A DNA stretch of 64,000 bases from Rhizobium leguminosarum bv. trifolii WSM2297 (GCF_000271845.1 NZ_JH719395.1:3218253-3282252), one strand, 5' to 3'; numbered from the stretch's first letter, positions 26,082 through 35,186 are shown. Notes: generated by a model from the letters alone, not told the origin. Translations and numbers: made by a program.

Positions 26082-26409
26082 ATCGCAAACCTAATTCGGT
26101 CAACAATGTTCAGTCGTCGTGGACAGTGAGGCCTTAAAAGACGCAACTTCCCATCATGCGTCCACGCCCGGTATTCGATCTCAGCAACAAGCTCCGGGCG
26201 GACGAACACCGCATTTCGCTTCCTGTCGGTATCGACAGCGGGCTTGCCGGCGATCCGCTTCGGCCGCTGGCGAACAATAAGATTGTCTTGCTGCCGCCGC
26301 AGCCTACGCTGATTTGAGCAGGTGAAGCCAAGTTTGCAATTGCGAGAGTAGGGCTCAAACGGACGGACGTGATCAACCTATGTGGATCAGCAGTCTGCGC
26401 TCGCCGCCG
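26082..26409. other. Gap with decayed ligD fragment
   Basis: 328 bases between the HEPN-like gene and the DUF2937 gene. The only recognisable content is the ligase D remnant on the minus strand (26141-26284). An 80-codon minus frame across the same bases is in a different phase and looks spurious. Confidence 0.5.
26141..26284 (-). pseudogene. Remnant of ATP-dependent DNA ligase D, C-terminal end
   Basis: In one minus-strand phase the bases encode 48 residues ending AVFVRPELVAEIEYRAWT followed by HDGKLR. I recognise this as the C-terminal OB-fold end of LigD-type ligases (VRPxLVAEIEYxxWTxDGxLRH). The preceding part, RPKRIAGKPAV, is weaker. No start codon and no upstream ligase domain are present, and after HDGKLR the expected ending is replaced by unrelated residues. 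It is therefore a fragment left by deletion or recombination in the accessory stretch. Confidence 0.6.
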
Positions 26410-26928
26410 TCAACTCACCCGACGAACGCCCTTCGGTCTCCGCACAACCCGCCGCGCACCCAATCCCAACAGCGCCGCCACAACCCAGCCACCGATAAAA
26501 CCGATCGCGCCCCAGACAAGCCCTGCAAAGCTGACCGGCACGCCCGGCACAAAATCCCGCCAGGTATTGGCGAAAACGACGTCGTCCGGCTCCCGCAACA
26601 AGACGAAGGGCTTGGCGACGGGGGCGGCGGTGCCGAGTTTCAGTTGCTGCGACAGCAGCGTTTCGTAGCGCGTGATCGTGCTCTGCATCGACACGCCGCG
26701 GTCGCGCAGGAAATCGTCGGAGGATTGCGCATAGGTGTTCAGCGCCTGCTGGCGGTCGAGATGGTGGTCGGCTGCCTGGGTGTTGAAGTCCTCGACGATG
26801 ACGCGCAATTCGTCGATCGCGCCGCCGATCCGCTGGCGGTATTGCTGCGCAAATTCCGGCGCCTGCGAAAAAACCGTACCGCCGGCAAGGCCGGCGACGA
26901 TGGCGATGATCCTTGCAATCGGTCCCAT
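26410..26928 (-). CDS. DUF2937 membrane protein
   Basis: A 172-residue protein with a hydrophobic N-terminus (ARIIAIVAGLAGGTVFSQAPEFAQQYRQRIGGA), a helical middle that looks coiled (ELRVIVEDFNTQAADHHLDRQQAL) and a C-terminal membrane segment with GLVWGAIGFIGGWVVAALLG ending in a basic tail. This matches the DUF2937 layout. The function is unknown. It is the first core-like gene after the accessory stretch, on the minus strand. Confidence 0.78.
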   Translation of the reverse strand: MGPIARIIAIVAGLAGGTVFSQAPEFAQQYRQRIGGAIDELRVIVEDFNTQAADHHLDRQQALNTYAQSSDDFLRDRGVSMQSTITRYETLLSQQLKLGTAAPVAKPFVLLREPDDVVFANTWRDFVPGVPVSFAGLVWGAIGFIGGWVVAALLGLGARRVVRRPKGVRRVS

Positions 26929-27011
26929 TCTCGATGCCTCCGGCTCTCCTCAGCGCCAAGCGCGTTGCGATCTTTCAGATAGGCTGGTCGCGCTTCAGAT
27001 CTTTGTTCTAC

Positions 27012-27055
27012 GCATGTCGTTATCGCAAAACCGCGGACACTTTTGCACGACATGA
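27012..27055 (+). repeat. Palindromic intergenic repeat, copy b
   Basis: CATGTCG (27013-27019) and CGACATG (27048-27054) are inverted arms around gcaaaaccgcggacacttttgc, which itself forms an inner hairpin. Same family and orientation as the copies at 19715 and 61881. Confidence 0.7.
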
Positions 27056-27173
27056 TTTAACGATCCGCAGCCGCAAAGGTTTCTCTTCGACACAATCGGT
27101 AATGCTATGTGATTGAACCGACAGCGCTTCCAGCGAGTTGCTCCCGTGAACAACTGAGAAAGAGAGGCTTGTC

Positions 27174-27437
27174 ATGAAACAGATTATCATTGCCTGCACA
27201 CTCGCTGCCGCATCCATTTTTTCCGCCGTGCCGTCCCAGGCGGCCAGCGTCACCATCACCACGGATGACGCCCGCCCCTACTATCGTGATGCGGAACGGC
27301 CCTATTACCATGCGGAGCGGCCCTATTACCGCGAGCGTATGCGGGCGCGCCACGTGTCCCGCGACTGCTTCACCAAGACGGAAAAAATCCGCCGCCACGG
27401 CCACACGGTCATCAAGGAAACCAGGGTCTGCCGATAA
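27174..27437 (+). CDS. Small secreted basic Tyr-rich protein
   Basis: An 87-residue protein with a signal peptide (about 1-23, ending VPSQAAS). The mature part has three near-copies of ERPYYR/H (residues about 34-53), then a basic segment with two cysteines (DCFTKTEKIRRHG and TRVCR). ATG 27174 is preceded by GAGAGG. Similar short periplasmic proteins with tyrosine-arginine repeats are common in rhizobia and have no known role. A terminator follows. Confidence 0.72.
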   Translation: MKQIIIACTLAAASIFSAVPSQAASVTITTDDARPYYRDAERPYYHAERPYYRERMRARHVSRDCFTKTEKIRRHGHTVIKETRVCR

Positions 27438-27451
27438 GCGATCCACCCACG

Positions 27452-27477
27452 AAGCCCGGCCGATCAGCCGGGCTTTT
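27452..27477 (+). terminator. Rho-independent terminator
   Basis: AAGCCCGGC (27452-27460) pairs with GCCGGGCTT (27467-27475) and is followed by TTTT. It ends the transcript of the small secreted protein. Confidence 0.85.
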
Positions 27478-27542
27478 CATTTGATTGGGGGATGCGGAAC
27501 TTCGGCCATATCGGCCGCGTTATGGGCGAAAGGAGAAGCGTC

Positions 27543-27695
27543 ATGCGTATCAAGCTCAGTCTTTTGGCAATCGCCTATGTCGCCGTCAGCGCGGTGCTGC
27601 TCACCATCGCCTATCACCCGCAGGGATCGGGTGCCATGCAGAAAACCGATCGCCTGGCCGGTTCGTCCTTCCTGGTCGAACGTTTCGCCGGTTGA
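27543..27695 (+). CDS. Small single-span membrane protein
   Basis: A 50-residue frame from ATG 27543 with a strong ribosome site AAAGGAGAAG just upstream, which decides the start over an ATG at 27492. Residues 4-23 (KLSLLAIAYVAVSAVLLTIA) form a membrane segment or signal anchor; the tail ends SSFLVERFAG. No family known to me. Too short for certain annotation, but the ribosome site is good. Confidence 0.6.
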   Translation: MRIKLSLLAIAYVAVSAVLLTIAYHPQGSGAMQKTDRLAGSSFLVERFAG

Positions 27696-27735
27696 TCGGC
27701 TGAGCGTTGGATTGAGAGACGCGAAAGCGCCCCCG

Positions 27736-28026
27736 TCAATGCCGCTCATTGATCGGAGGACCGCCGAGCAGTATCCGGTTCTGCACCGAATGCACGCCTT
27801 CGACGGCCATGGCAACCGCGGTCGCCCGCTCGATCTCGCCGACGGTGCCGACCGTACCGGTCAGCACGATCTGATCATTTTCCATCGTCACTTCGACATC
27901 GGCCGCATCGATGCCGCCGGCAATTGCCAGGGCATTGGCGACGGCCGCTTCGACCGATGCGCGATTGGAAATTTCCGCTTCCATCTCGGGCTCGAGCCCG
28001 TGAAATGTCTGTTCCTTGAAAACCAT
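27736..28026 (-). CDS. BON-domain protein
   Basis: A 96-residue protein consisting of a short N-terminus and one BON domain: VEAAVANALAIAGGIDAADVEVTMENDQIVLTGTVGTVGEIERATAVAMAVEGVHSVQNRI, with the conserved GxVxxxxE and GVxxVxN positions. BON domains bind membranes or hydrophobic ligands. No signal peptide is seen from ATG 28026, so it appears cytoplasmic. It converges on the small membrane protein gene. Confidence 0.83.
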   Translation of the reverse strand: MVFKEQTFHGLEPEMEAEISNRASVEAAVANALAIAGGIDAADVEVTMENDQIVLTGTVGTVGEIERATAVAMAVEGVHSVQNRILLGGPPINERH

Positions 28027-28103
28027 GATATTTTTTCTCCATAGCACCTGGGCGTCAAACCTGGGGAAGAAACGCCCGTCGGCTGGATTTGGTTTCAGGC
28101 CCG

Positions 28104-28754
28104 CTACCAATTGAGGCGATAGCGCAGATTGACGCTGCCGGCCTCAGCTGGTGAAAACGGATTGCTCACCGAGGCATCGAGATTGAGGTTCGGCAGGATC
28201 GCCTGGTTGACGGCAACCGAACTCGAAAAATCGCCGCTGGTATTGCTGATGCCGGCCCCCGCCGAAAGCGACGTTCCCGTCCAGGGATGGATCAGCTTTA
28301 GCGCCTGCGACGCCGTCACCGAGGCCTGTTTGATATCGACCGCGTCATATTGGACACTGATCGACCGGCTCGATTGCATGTCGAGCGAATCCGACAGAAT
28401 CCAGCTGCGCGAGCGGCTGAGCGTCAGCGCGCCGCTGCCGCGCAGCGTATCGACACTGATCCTTGCGCCCCGCTGCGATTGGCCTGCCGGCGTGACGTTG
28501 GTCCTGACGATCCTGCCCCAGAGCATGGCCTGCTCGGAATCGGGCAGCGGCGCCCCGCCTGTGGTCGAGGCCAGCGCAATATCGGCACCAGCGCTGGTTT
28601 CCCATTCGGCCGGCAGGCGAAAACCCATCGTCGCCTTGTAGGAGCGGTCGGAGAGTTTTGCCGGGGACCAGATCACCAGGTCATCGGCCTTTGCAGCTGA
28701 CGTAAGCGACGGCAGGACCGCCAAAAGAAAGCATGCTGTTTTGAATATCGTCAT
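28104..28754 (-). CDS. Secreted protein of unknown function
   Basis: A 216-residue protein with a signal peptide (MTIFKTACFLLAVLPSLTSAAKA). The mature part has alternating polar/hydrophobic strands throughout (YKATMGFRLPAEWETSAGADIALAS, TLSRSRSWILSDSLDMQSSRSISVQYDAVDIKQASVTASQAL) and ends ..SVNLRYRLNW with a terminal aromatic residue, as in outer-membrane beta-barrels. A small porin-like barrel is therefore possible, but I do not recognise the family. It is divergent from dxr. Confidence 0.6.
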   Translation of the reverse strand: MTIFKTACFLLAVLPSLTSAAKADDLVIWSPAKLSDRSYKATMGFRLPAEWETSAGADIALASTTGGAPLPDSEQAMLWGRIVRTNVTPAGQSQRGARISVDTLRGSGALTLSRSRSWILSDSLDMQSSRSISVQYDAVDIKQASVTASQALKLIHPWTGTSLSAGAGISNTSGDFSSSVAVNQAILPNLNLDASVSNPFSPAEAGSVNLRYRLNW

Positions 28755-29136
28755 GAAATCCAACTTTTTGACCGGGCACAGGGCTGCAGCGCCGAAACCG
28801 CAACGACACGTATGAATGCGCTCGCAGCGAACGCGATGAGGGATCGCGGCCAAGCCGTCTATCCCGGTTTCATCCTCGATTTTCATGTTTGGCCGAAGGC
28901 CGCCGGGCACCTCAGTGCCTGTTCCTCGATGGACGCCGCGGCGCCCCGAATTGCCTCTGCGACCGTGAACGGCGCGGCGAATTTCGAATCCGCCAGCAAC
29001 ATGACAAGGATCACATCCAGCCGCGGCTCTGTAAACCCCTTGAGGGAGGAAATCTGCTGCACCGCACACTTGCCGCCCCCTGCAAAGCCTAGTAGAGCCT
29101 GAGCCTACAAGGGAAATTTTCGCGAAATTGCAGATA
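28755..29136. other. Gap between secreted protein gene and dxr
   Basis: 382 bases with divergent genes on both sides, so it should hold two promoters. Open frames inside lack coding character. I see no clear -35/-10 pair, riboswitch or terminator. Confidence 0.5.
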
Positions 29137-30324
29137 ATGACCGGCAAAACCGCGCCGCGGCGCCTCAGCATCTTCGGCTCGACCGGCTCGATCGGCCGGA
29201 ACACGCTCAATGTCGTCGATCATCTGGGCGGACGGGAGAACTTCGAAATCTCGGTGCTGACCGGCAACGGCAATGTCGAATTGCTGGCCAAGCAGGCGAA
29301 AGCCTCTAGCGCTGGGATGGCGGTGACGGCAAACGACCGGCATTACGAATCGCTCAAAAGCGCACTGTCCGGCAGCGGCATTGCGGTCGCCTCCGGAAAA
29401 TCCGGCCTGATGGAAGCAGCCGACCGCGAAGCCGACTGGGTGATGGCGGCGATCGTCGGCACGGCCGGCCTGGCGCCGACGCTGGCCGCAGCCAAGCGCG
29501 GCGCCGATATCGCCCTTGCCAACAAGGAATGCCTGGTCTCGGCCGGCGATCTGTTCATCGCAGCGATCCGCAAGGGCGGCGGCCGTCTGCTCCCCGTCGA
29601 TAGCGAACACAATGCGATTTTCCAGGTGCTGGAGGAAAACCAGCGCCATGCCATCGAGCGGGTTGTGCTGACGGCCTCGGGCGGCCCGTTCCGCACCGCT
29701 TCGCGGCAAGAAATGGCCGGGGTGACGGTGGAAACCGCGCGCGCCCATCCGAACTGGTCGATGGGATTGAAGATCTCGATCGACAGCGCCTCGATGTTCA
29801 ACAAGGCGCTGGAGATGATCGAAGCCCGGCATCTGTTCGGCCTGACGCCCGAACAGATCGAGGTCATCATCCATCCGCAATCGATCATCCATTCGATGGT
29901 CGGCTATACCGACGGTTCGGTGCTGGCTCAGCTCGGCGCGCCGGATATGCGCACCGCGATCGGCTATGCCCTGTCCTTTCCGCTCCGGCCGAACCTGCCG
30001 ATCGAGCGGCTGGATTTCGCCAAGCTCGCCAGGCTCGATTTCGAGGCGCCGGACGAAGTTCGGTTTCCGGCATTGCGGCTCGCCCGCCTGGCGATGACGC
30101 GCGGCGGTGTTCAAGGCGCGGTGCTGAACGGCGCCAAGGAAGTGGCGCTCGAAGCCTTCATCGAGGGGCGGCTGCCCTTCCTCGCCATGGCCGAGATCAC
30201 CGAAAGGGTCATGGACGATCTGGCCGGCCTGCCGCCGGCAGCCGGGATGGACGATGTCTTTGCCGCCGACATCGAGGCCCGGCAGCGAGCTGCGGCGCTG
30301 ATGAAACTGGACCTCGCCAGCTGA
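29137..30324 (+). CDS. dxr: 1-deoxy-D-xylulose-5-phosphate reductoisomerase
   Basis: A 395-residue NADPH-dependent enzyme of the MEP isoprenoid pathway. Family marks: NADPH site SIFGSTGSIGRNTLNVV, ALANKECLV, the metal site PVDSEHNAIFQ, the flexible loop TASGGPFR, and HPNWSMGLKISIDSASMFNKALEMIEA. It converts DXP to 2-C-methyl-erythritol 4-phosphate. ATG 29137 is preferred; a TTG at 29128 would add three residues. Neither has a strong ribosome site. It stands alone rather than in a uppS-cdsA cluster within this window. Confidence 0.95.
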   Translation: MTGKTAPRRLSIFGSTGSIGRNTLNVVDHLGGRENFEISVLTGNGNVELLAKQAKASSAGMAVTANDRHYESLKSALSGSGIAVASGKSGLMEAADREADWVMAAIVGTAGLAPTLAAAKRGADIALANKECLVSAGDLFIAAIRKGGGRLLPVDSEHNAIFQVLEENQRHAIERVVLTASGGPFRTASRQEMAGVTVETARAHPNWSMGLKISIDSASMFNKALEMIEARHLFGLTPEQIEVIIHPQSIIHSMVGYTDGSVLAQLGAPDMRTAIGYALSFPLRPNLPIERLDFAKLARLDFEAPDEVRFPALRLARLAMTRGGVQGAVLNGAKEVALEAFIEGRLPFLAMAEITERVMDDLAGLPPAAGMDDVFAADIEARQRAAALMKLDLAS

Positions 30325-30354
30325 ACCGCTTGGCGGTGATAGCGAGATCAGCGG

Positions 30355-31440
30355 TTACCGCAATCGGTTCCCGCCTTCGTCGAACAACCGGCAATCCGAC
30401 GGCTCGAATAACAGGCTGACCTCTTCGCCCGCCGCGATGCTGATCGGTGAGCGGTGTTCGACGGTCAGCGACTGGCCATCAGCAAGCTGGCAGTAGAGAT
30501 ACTGCGTTCCCCCGAGATATTCCGAGAAATCGACCTTGGCCGTCAGCTTGCCCGACCGATCGGGCGCCACCTTCAGATGCTCCGGCCGCAGACCGAGCGT
30601 CACCGCGCCTCCGGCCGGCCGGGCCGTGCTGATCAAGGCGGTTTCGATGCGGGCGCCGGCGACCTCGACCGATCCCCCCTCGCCCCAGCGGGCATTCAGC
30701 AGGTTCATCCTCGGCGAGCCGATGAAACCGGCCACGAAGGTATTGGCAGGATCTTCGTAGATCTGCCGCGGCGTTCCGGCCTGCTCGACCCGGCCGTCGC
30801 GCAGCACGACGATCTTGTCGGCAAGCGTCATCGCCTCGGTCTGGTCGTGGGTGACATAGATCATCGTGTTGCCGAGCTCGCGGTGCAGGCGGGCGATCTC
30901 GATGCGCATCGACACCCGCAATTCCGCATCGAGATTGGACAGCGGCTCGTCGAACAGAAAGACATCGGGCTTGCGCACGATCGCCCGGCCGATCGCCACG
31001 CGCTGGCGTTGGCCGCCGGACAGCTGGCCGGGCCGCCGGTCGAGAAGATGGTCGATCTTCAGGATCGCCGACGCCGCCTTCACCCGTGTCTCGATCTCGG
31101 CGGCATGGGTGCGCGCCATCTTCAGCCCGAAGGCCAGATTGTCGCGCACGCTCATATGCGGATAGAGCGCATAGGACTGGAAGACCATGGCGATGCCGCG
31201 CTCGGAAGGGTCAAGATCGGTGACCATGCGGCCCTTGATCTCAACCTCGCCGTCGGTGACGTCTTCAAGGCCGGCGATCATGCGAAGCAGCGTCGATTTT
31301 CCGCAGCCGGACGGGCCGACGAAGACGACGAATTCGCCCTCTTCGATCGTCAGGTCGATCCCATGGACCACCTGCAGATTGCCATAGCTTTTTCGCACGT
31401 CCTGGAGCACGACGCTCTTGTTAGCCATACCGTTCGTCAT
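30355..31440 (-). CDS. Sugar ABC transporter ATPase (MalK/UgpC type)
   Basis: A 361-residue ATPase. Walker A GPSGCGKST, Q-loop VFQSYALYPHMSV, signature LSGGQRQRVAIGRAIVRKP, Walker B VFLFDEPLSNLDA and switch His in YVTHDQTEAM are all present, followed by a C-terminal TOBE/regulatory domain with LGLRPEHL. It energises import by the two permeases upstream. It is the last gene of the unit and its ATG (31440) is 11 bp after the GH127 stop; ATG 31428 is an alternative. Confidence 0.93.
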   Translation of the reverse strand: MTNGMANKSVVLQDVRKSYGNLQVVHGIDLTIEEGEFVVFVGPSGCGKSTLLRMIAGLEDVTDGEVEIKGRMVTDLDPSERGIAMVFQSYALYPHMSVRDNLAFGLKMARTHAAEIETRVKAASAILKIDHLLDRRPGQLSGGQRQRVAIGRAIVRKPDVFLFDEPLSNLDAELRVSMRIEIARLHRELGNTMIYVTHDQTEAMTLADKIVVLRDGRVEQAGTPRQIYEDPANTFVAGFIGSPRMNLLNARWGEGGSVEVAGARIETALISTARPAGGAVTLGLRPEHLKVAPDRSGKLTAKVDFSEYLGGTQYLYCQLADGQSLTVEHRSPISIAAGEEVSLLFEPSDCRLFDEGGNRLR

Positions 31441-31451
31441 CCCCAAACGAC

Positions 31452-33374
31452 CTACTTGTCCGCCTGGACCCAGACGAGCATCTCTCCGGGCGCGCGGTTG
31501 TCCCAGAGATGATAGGGCACGAAACGCGCCGTGGCGACCTGCCTTTCAGCCGGCGCCTGGCGATAAAGCGGCGTTCCCCAGTTCGACGTCTCCTCGCGCT
31601 CGACCTTGAGATCGAGGGCAACGGCATCGTTGAGATCCTTCAGCACGACGGTCTCGGCGGCTGGGAGTTCGCGGGGCAGGACGATGGCGTTGAGGTCGGC
31701 GCCATTGTCCGTCGTCTCGACGCAGTAGACCAGCGGGCCGCGCATCAAGGCGACGCGGCCGGCATCCTGGCGCACCTTCGGATTGGCATATTGCGGGCGC
31801 AGCGAAAGCGGCAGGTGGAGAGCGACGCTATCGCCGTCGGCCCATTGGCGATCGATCCGGGCATATCCGTCGCGCATGGTGGCAGCGAGATCGAGCTTTT
31901 CTCCATTGACGCTGAGGGTGGCACCCTCCGCCCAATCGGGAATGCGCAGCGACAGCGCAAATCTTGCCGGCTTTTCCAGCCTGGTGGTAAAGGCGACCGC
32001 GCCGTCCCACGGATAGTTGGTCACCTGCTGCAGTTCCACTTCAGCGCCGTTGGCAAGCTTCAGCCGGGTGGTGCTTTCGCCATAGAGATGCACGGCGATT
32101 TCGTCGTCGGCAACGGCATACATGTAGGAGCCGATCGACGTCACCAGCCGGGCGATATTCGGCGGGCAGCAGGGGCAATGGTGCCATTTCCAGCGGTGGT
32201 GCTTGCCGGCGCTTTCGAGCGGATTGTCGTAGAAGAAGGTCTTGCCGTCGGTGGAAAGGCCGGGCAGCGCGCCGTTATAAAGCGCCTGTTCCATGATGTC
32301 GGCATAGCGCCGGTCCGGGCCGCGGCCGAGCATGCGGCTCGCCCAGAACACCAGGCCGACCGAGGCGCAGGTCTCGGCATAGGCCGTATCATTGGGCAGA
32401 TCGTAATAGTCGGTGAAGCCTTCATTGGAGGCCGCCGGGCCGATGCCGCCGGTGATGTACATCTGCTTGGTGGTCAGATCATCCCAGAGCGTTTCCAGCG
32501 CTGCCGTCAGGCTGTCGTCCTTGTATTCGGTGGCGATGTCGGCCATGCCGGAATAGAGGTACATGGCGCGCACGGCATGGCCGACGACCTTGGTCTGCTC
32601 GCGCACCGGCTGGTGTGCCTGGCCATATTCATAGGTCTTCTGATGGAAATCGGCAGCGCTCCGGCCGTCGCGAGCCGCCTCGGCCGTGAAGAAGTGCGGC
32701 TCGGTGCCGCGCTCGTCGATGAAGAATTTCGACAGGTCGAGATATTTCTTCTCGCCGGTGACGCGGGCGAGCTTGACCAGCGCCAGCTCGACCTCCTCAT
32801 GGCCGCAATAGCCGGGGAGCTGGCCTTCGCCATGGCCGAACATGGTGATCATGTAATCGGCAAAGCGGCTCATAATATCGAGCAGCTTGCGTTTGCCGGT
32901 CGCCTGGTAATAGGCAACCGCCGCTTCCATCAGATGGCCGGCGCAATAAAGCTCGTGATGATCGCGCAGGTTGGTCCAGCGGCGGGCGGGCTCGACGCGC
33001 TGGAACCAGGCATTGAGATAACCGTCCTTATCCTGCAGCCTCTCATACATGTCGATGATCTCATCGGCGCGCGCCTCCAGCTTCGGATTCGGCCGGCGAT
33101 AGAGCGAATAGGCGATGGTCTCGATCGACTTGCCGAGGTCGGAATCCCAGAACATCTGCGTCGTCCCGCCCCAGGGCTGAATCGGAATGACGACGCCGGG
33201 GCTCGGCTGGTTGACGTCGATCGCCTTCAGCATGCCGGCCTCGACGCAGCGGTCGAGCAGGGTCTCGGCGGTGGAATTGCAGACGGCGTCCTGCCATTTG
33301 CCCCAGAAGCCGCCGAGCTCCACATCGGGAACGGCGACGGGGCGAAACTGGCGGTCGTTGCTTGATTTGGTCAT
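31452..33374 (-). CDS. GH127 beta-L-arabinofuranosidase-type glycosidase
   Basis: A 640-residue glycoside hydrolase of family 127 (DUF1680). It has an (alpha/alpha)6 barrel followed by beta domains. The zinc/nucleophile set of the family is present: AYAETCAS (E334, C336) and WHHCPCCPPN (C402, C403), which correspond to Glu338, Cys340, Cys417 and Cys418 of HypBA1; a cysteine is the nucleophile. There is no signal peptide, so it acts in the cytoplasm on imported sugars. HypBA1 removes beta-L-arabinofuranose from hydroxyproline-linked chains of plant wall glycoproteins; the same substrate here is inferred. It lies between the permease genes and the ATPase gene. Confidence 0.9.
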   Translation of the reverse strand: MTKSSNDRQFRPVAVPDVELGGFWGKWQDAVCNSTAETLLDRCVEAGMLKAIDVNQPSPGVVIPIQPWGGTTQMFWDSDLGKSIETIAYSLYRRPNPKLEARADEIIDMYERLQDKDGYLNAWFQRVEPARRWTNLRDHHELYCAGHLMEAAVAYYQATGKRKLLDIMSRFADYMITMFGHGEGQLPGYCGHEEVELALVKLARVTGEKKYLDLSKFFIDERGTEPHFFTAEAARDGRSAADFHQKTYEYGQAHQPVREQTKVVGHAVRAMYLYSGMADIATEYKDDSLTAALETLWDDLTTKQMYITGGIGPAASNEGFTDYYDLPNDTAYAETCASVGLVFWASRMLGRGPDRRYADIMEQALYNGALPGLSTDGKTFFYDNPLESAGKHHRWKWHHCPCCPPNIARLVTSIGSYMYAVADDEIAVHLYGESTTRLKLANGAEVELQQVTNYPWDGAVAFTTRLEKPARFALSLRIPDWAEGATLSVNGEKLDLAATMRDGYARIDRQWADGDSVALHLPLSLRPQYANPKVRQDAGRVALMRGPLVYCVETTDNGADLNAIVLPRELPAAETVVLKDLNDAVALDLKVEREETSNWGTPLYRQAPAERQVATARFVPYHLWDNRAPGEMLVWVQADK

Positions 33375-33393
33375 GGGCTCGATTTTCCCTCGG

Positions 33394-34257
33394 TTATTTC
33401 ACCGCGCCGGCCATCAGCCCGCGCATGTAGTAGCGTTGCAGGAGCAGGAAGACGATCAGGCAAGGGATCGTCATGACGACGACGCCGGCCTGTACCGCTC
33501 CCCAGTTGATGGCGCCGAGCCGTCCGGCGCGAACCGCCGTCATCAGCACCGGCAATGTGTATTTCTCATTGCTGGAGAGCAGCACCAGGGCGGCCAGAAA
33601 CTCGTTCCAGGCATTGAGGAAGGCAAAGATCGCCACCGTCGCCACGCCTGGAAGCACCAGCGGCAGCAGCACGCGGGCCAGAAGCCGGAGGTCGCGCGCA
33701 CCGTCGATGCGTGCGGCCTCTTCGATCTCCTTCGGCACCGCATCGAAGGCGTTGCGCATCATGAAAACCGAGAAGGGCAGCTGCAGCGTCACATAGACCA
33801 GCGTCAGCCCGAGCAGCGAATTGTTGAGGCCGAGCTTTGCCAGGATGATGAAGAGCGGCGTCAGGATCGACTGGAACGGGATCATCAGCGTGGCGATGAT
33901 CAGCACGAAAAGCGCATTCTTCATCGGGAAGCGGTAGCGCGAGAAGCCGTAACCGGCGAGCAGGCTGACGGTGACGGTCAGCACCACGGTGGCGACCGAG
34001 ACGAACAGCGAATTGATCATGTGCCGCCAGATGCCGGCGCCGAACGTATCGAGCAGCGCATAGGAATCGATGCTGACGCCCGAGGTCGGCCATGGCGGCA
34101 AGGGCGGCAGACTGGCCTCGGTGCCATGCCGGAAGGAGGACAGCAGCGTGATCGCGAAGGGCGCCAGGAAGAAGATCGAGATGGCGATGCCGGTGAGGTG
34201 ATAGGCGGACTTCGTCCGGATGGCTTTGCGGGCGCGGCGTTGCCGTGAGGTGCTCAT
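33394..34257 (-). CDS. Sugar ABC transporter permease (MalG type)
   Basis: A 287-residue inner-membrane permease with six helices. The EAA loop EIEEAARIDGARDLRLLARVLLPLVLPG contacts the ATPase. The C-terminal LLLQRYYMRGLMAGAVK is the standard end of MalG/UgpE-like permeases. Its ATG overlaps the stop of the first permease by four bases. It works with the neighbouring MalF-type permease, the solute-binding protein and the MalK-type ATPase. Confidence 0.93.
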   Translation of the reverse strand: MSTSRQRRARKAIRTKSAYHLTGIAISIFFLAPFAITLLSSFRHGTEASLPPLPPWPTSGVSIDSYALLDTFGAGIWRHMINSLFVSVATVVLTVTVSLLAGYGFSRYRFPMKNALFVLIIATLMIPFQSILTPLFIILAKLGLNNSLLGLTLVYVTLQLPFSVFMMRNAFDAVPKEIEEAARIDGARDLRLLARVLLPLVLPGVATVAIFAFLNAWNEFLAALVLLSSNEKYTLPVLMTAVRAGRLGAINWGAVQAGVVVMTIPCLIVFLLLQRYYMRGLMAGAVK

Positions 34258-35186
34258 GAACGTTCCTCCCCGACGCGCAGCAGCCAGAGCTGCACGATGC
34301 TGATCGCCATCAGGATGGCGAGCAGCACGATCGAGAGTGCCGCGCCGTAACCGAGATTGAACGACACGAAGGACTGGTTGAAGATGTAGTAGACCACCGA
34401 GATCATCTTGTTCTGCGGGCCGCCCGAGGTCATGATGTAGAACTGGTCGAAGGCGAGGATCGAGCCGGTGACCGAGACGATCAGCGCCAGGGCGATCGTC
34501 TTGCGCATCAGCGGCAGCGTCAGATGCCGGAAACGCTGCCAGCGGCCGGCGCCGTCGATGCGGGCGGCCTCCGTCAGTTCGGACGGAATGGCCTGCAGCC
34601 CGGTGAGAAGAATGATCATGGTGAAGCCGGCGATCTTCCAGACGACCATCACCACGATCGTCAAAAAGGCGGTGTCGAAGGTCGCCAGCAAATTGGGGCT
34701 CTTTTCGACAAGACCGAGCGCTTTCAGGGCCGGGCCGATGAAGCCGCTATCGACATTGGCAAGCCAGACCCAGAGCAGCGAGGCGGTGGCAAGGCCGACG
34801 ACGACGGGCAGGAAGATGATGGTGCGATAGGCGCCGACGAACTGCCGCTCCTTCTCGACGAAGATGGCGAGCGGAAAGGCAATGGCGAAGATGGCGATGG
34901 TGACGATGACGGTATAATAGGCGGTGAAATTCAGCGCCGTCACGAAGCGGCTGTCGTTGACCATGCGATAATAATTATTCAAGCCGATCCAGCGCGACGC
35001 CCCCATCAGCGGCCAGTTGTGCAGGCTCATCCATCCGGTGAACAGAACCGGCATGATGAAGAAGACGATGACCAGCGCCATGGCCGGCGCGATATAGGCA
35101 AGGCCGCGCCAGTTCGATTGGCGCCGTCGCCTGCGCCGAGGCAATAGAATCTCTGAACCGGAACCGGTCATCGAAACGCTCCGCAT
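34254..35186 (-). CDS. Sugar ABC transporter permease (MalF/UgpA type)
   Basis: A 310-residue inner-membrane permease with six helices and the EAA loop ELTEAARIDGAGRWQRFRHLTLPLM. The cytoplasmic N-terminus is very basic (RRRRRRQSNWRG). ATG 35186 or 35171 (MTGSGSEILL) may be used. It pairs with the MalG-type permease, whose start overlaps its stop, as a heterodimeric channel. Confidence 0.93.
   Translation of the reverse strand: MRSVSMTGSGSEILLPRRRRRRQSNWRGLAYIAPAMALVIVFFIMPVLFTGWMSLHNWPLMGASRWIGLNNYYRMVNDSRFVTALNFTAYYTVIVTIAIFAIAFPLAIFVEKERQFVGAYRTIIFLPVVVGLATASLLWVWLANVDSGFIGPALKALGLVEKSPNLLATFDTAFLTIVVMVVWKIAGFTMIILLTGLQAIPSELTEAARIDGAGRWQRFRHLTLPLMRKTIALALIVSVTGSILAFDQFYIMTSGGPQNKMISVVYYIFNQSFVSFNLGYGAALSIVLLAILMAISIVQLWLLRVGEERS

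Noticed and set aside
26137..26376. 80-codon minus-strand frame over the ligD remnant
   Set aside because: It is in a different phase from the recognisable LigD residues and has Ser/Arg-rich composition typical of spurious frames.
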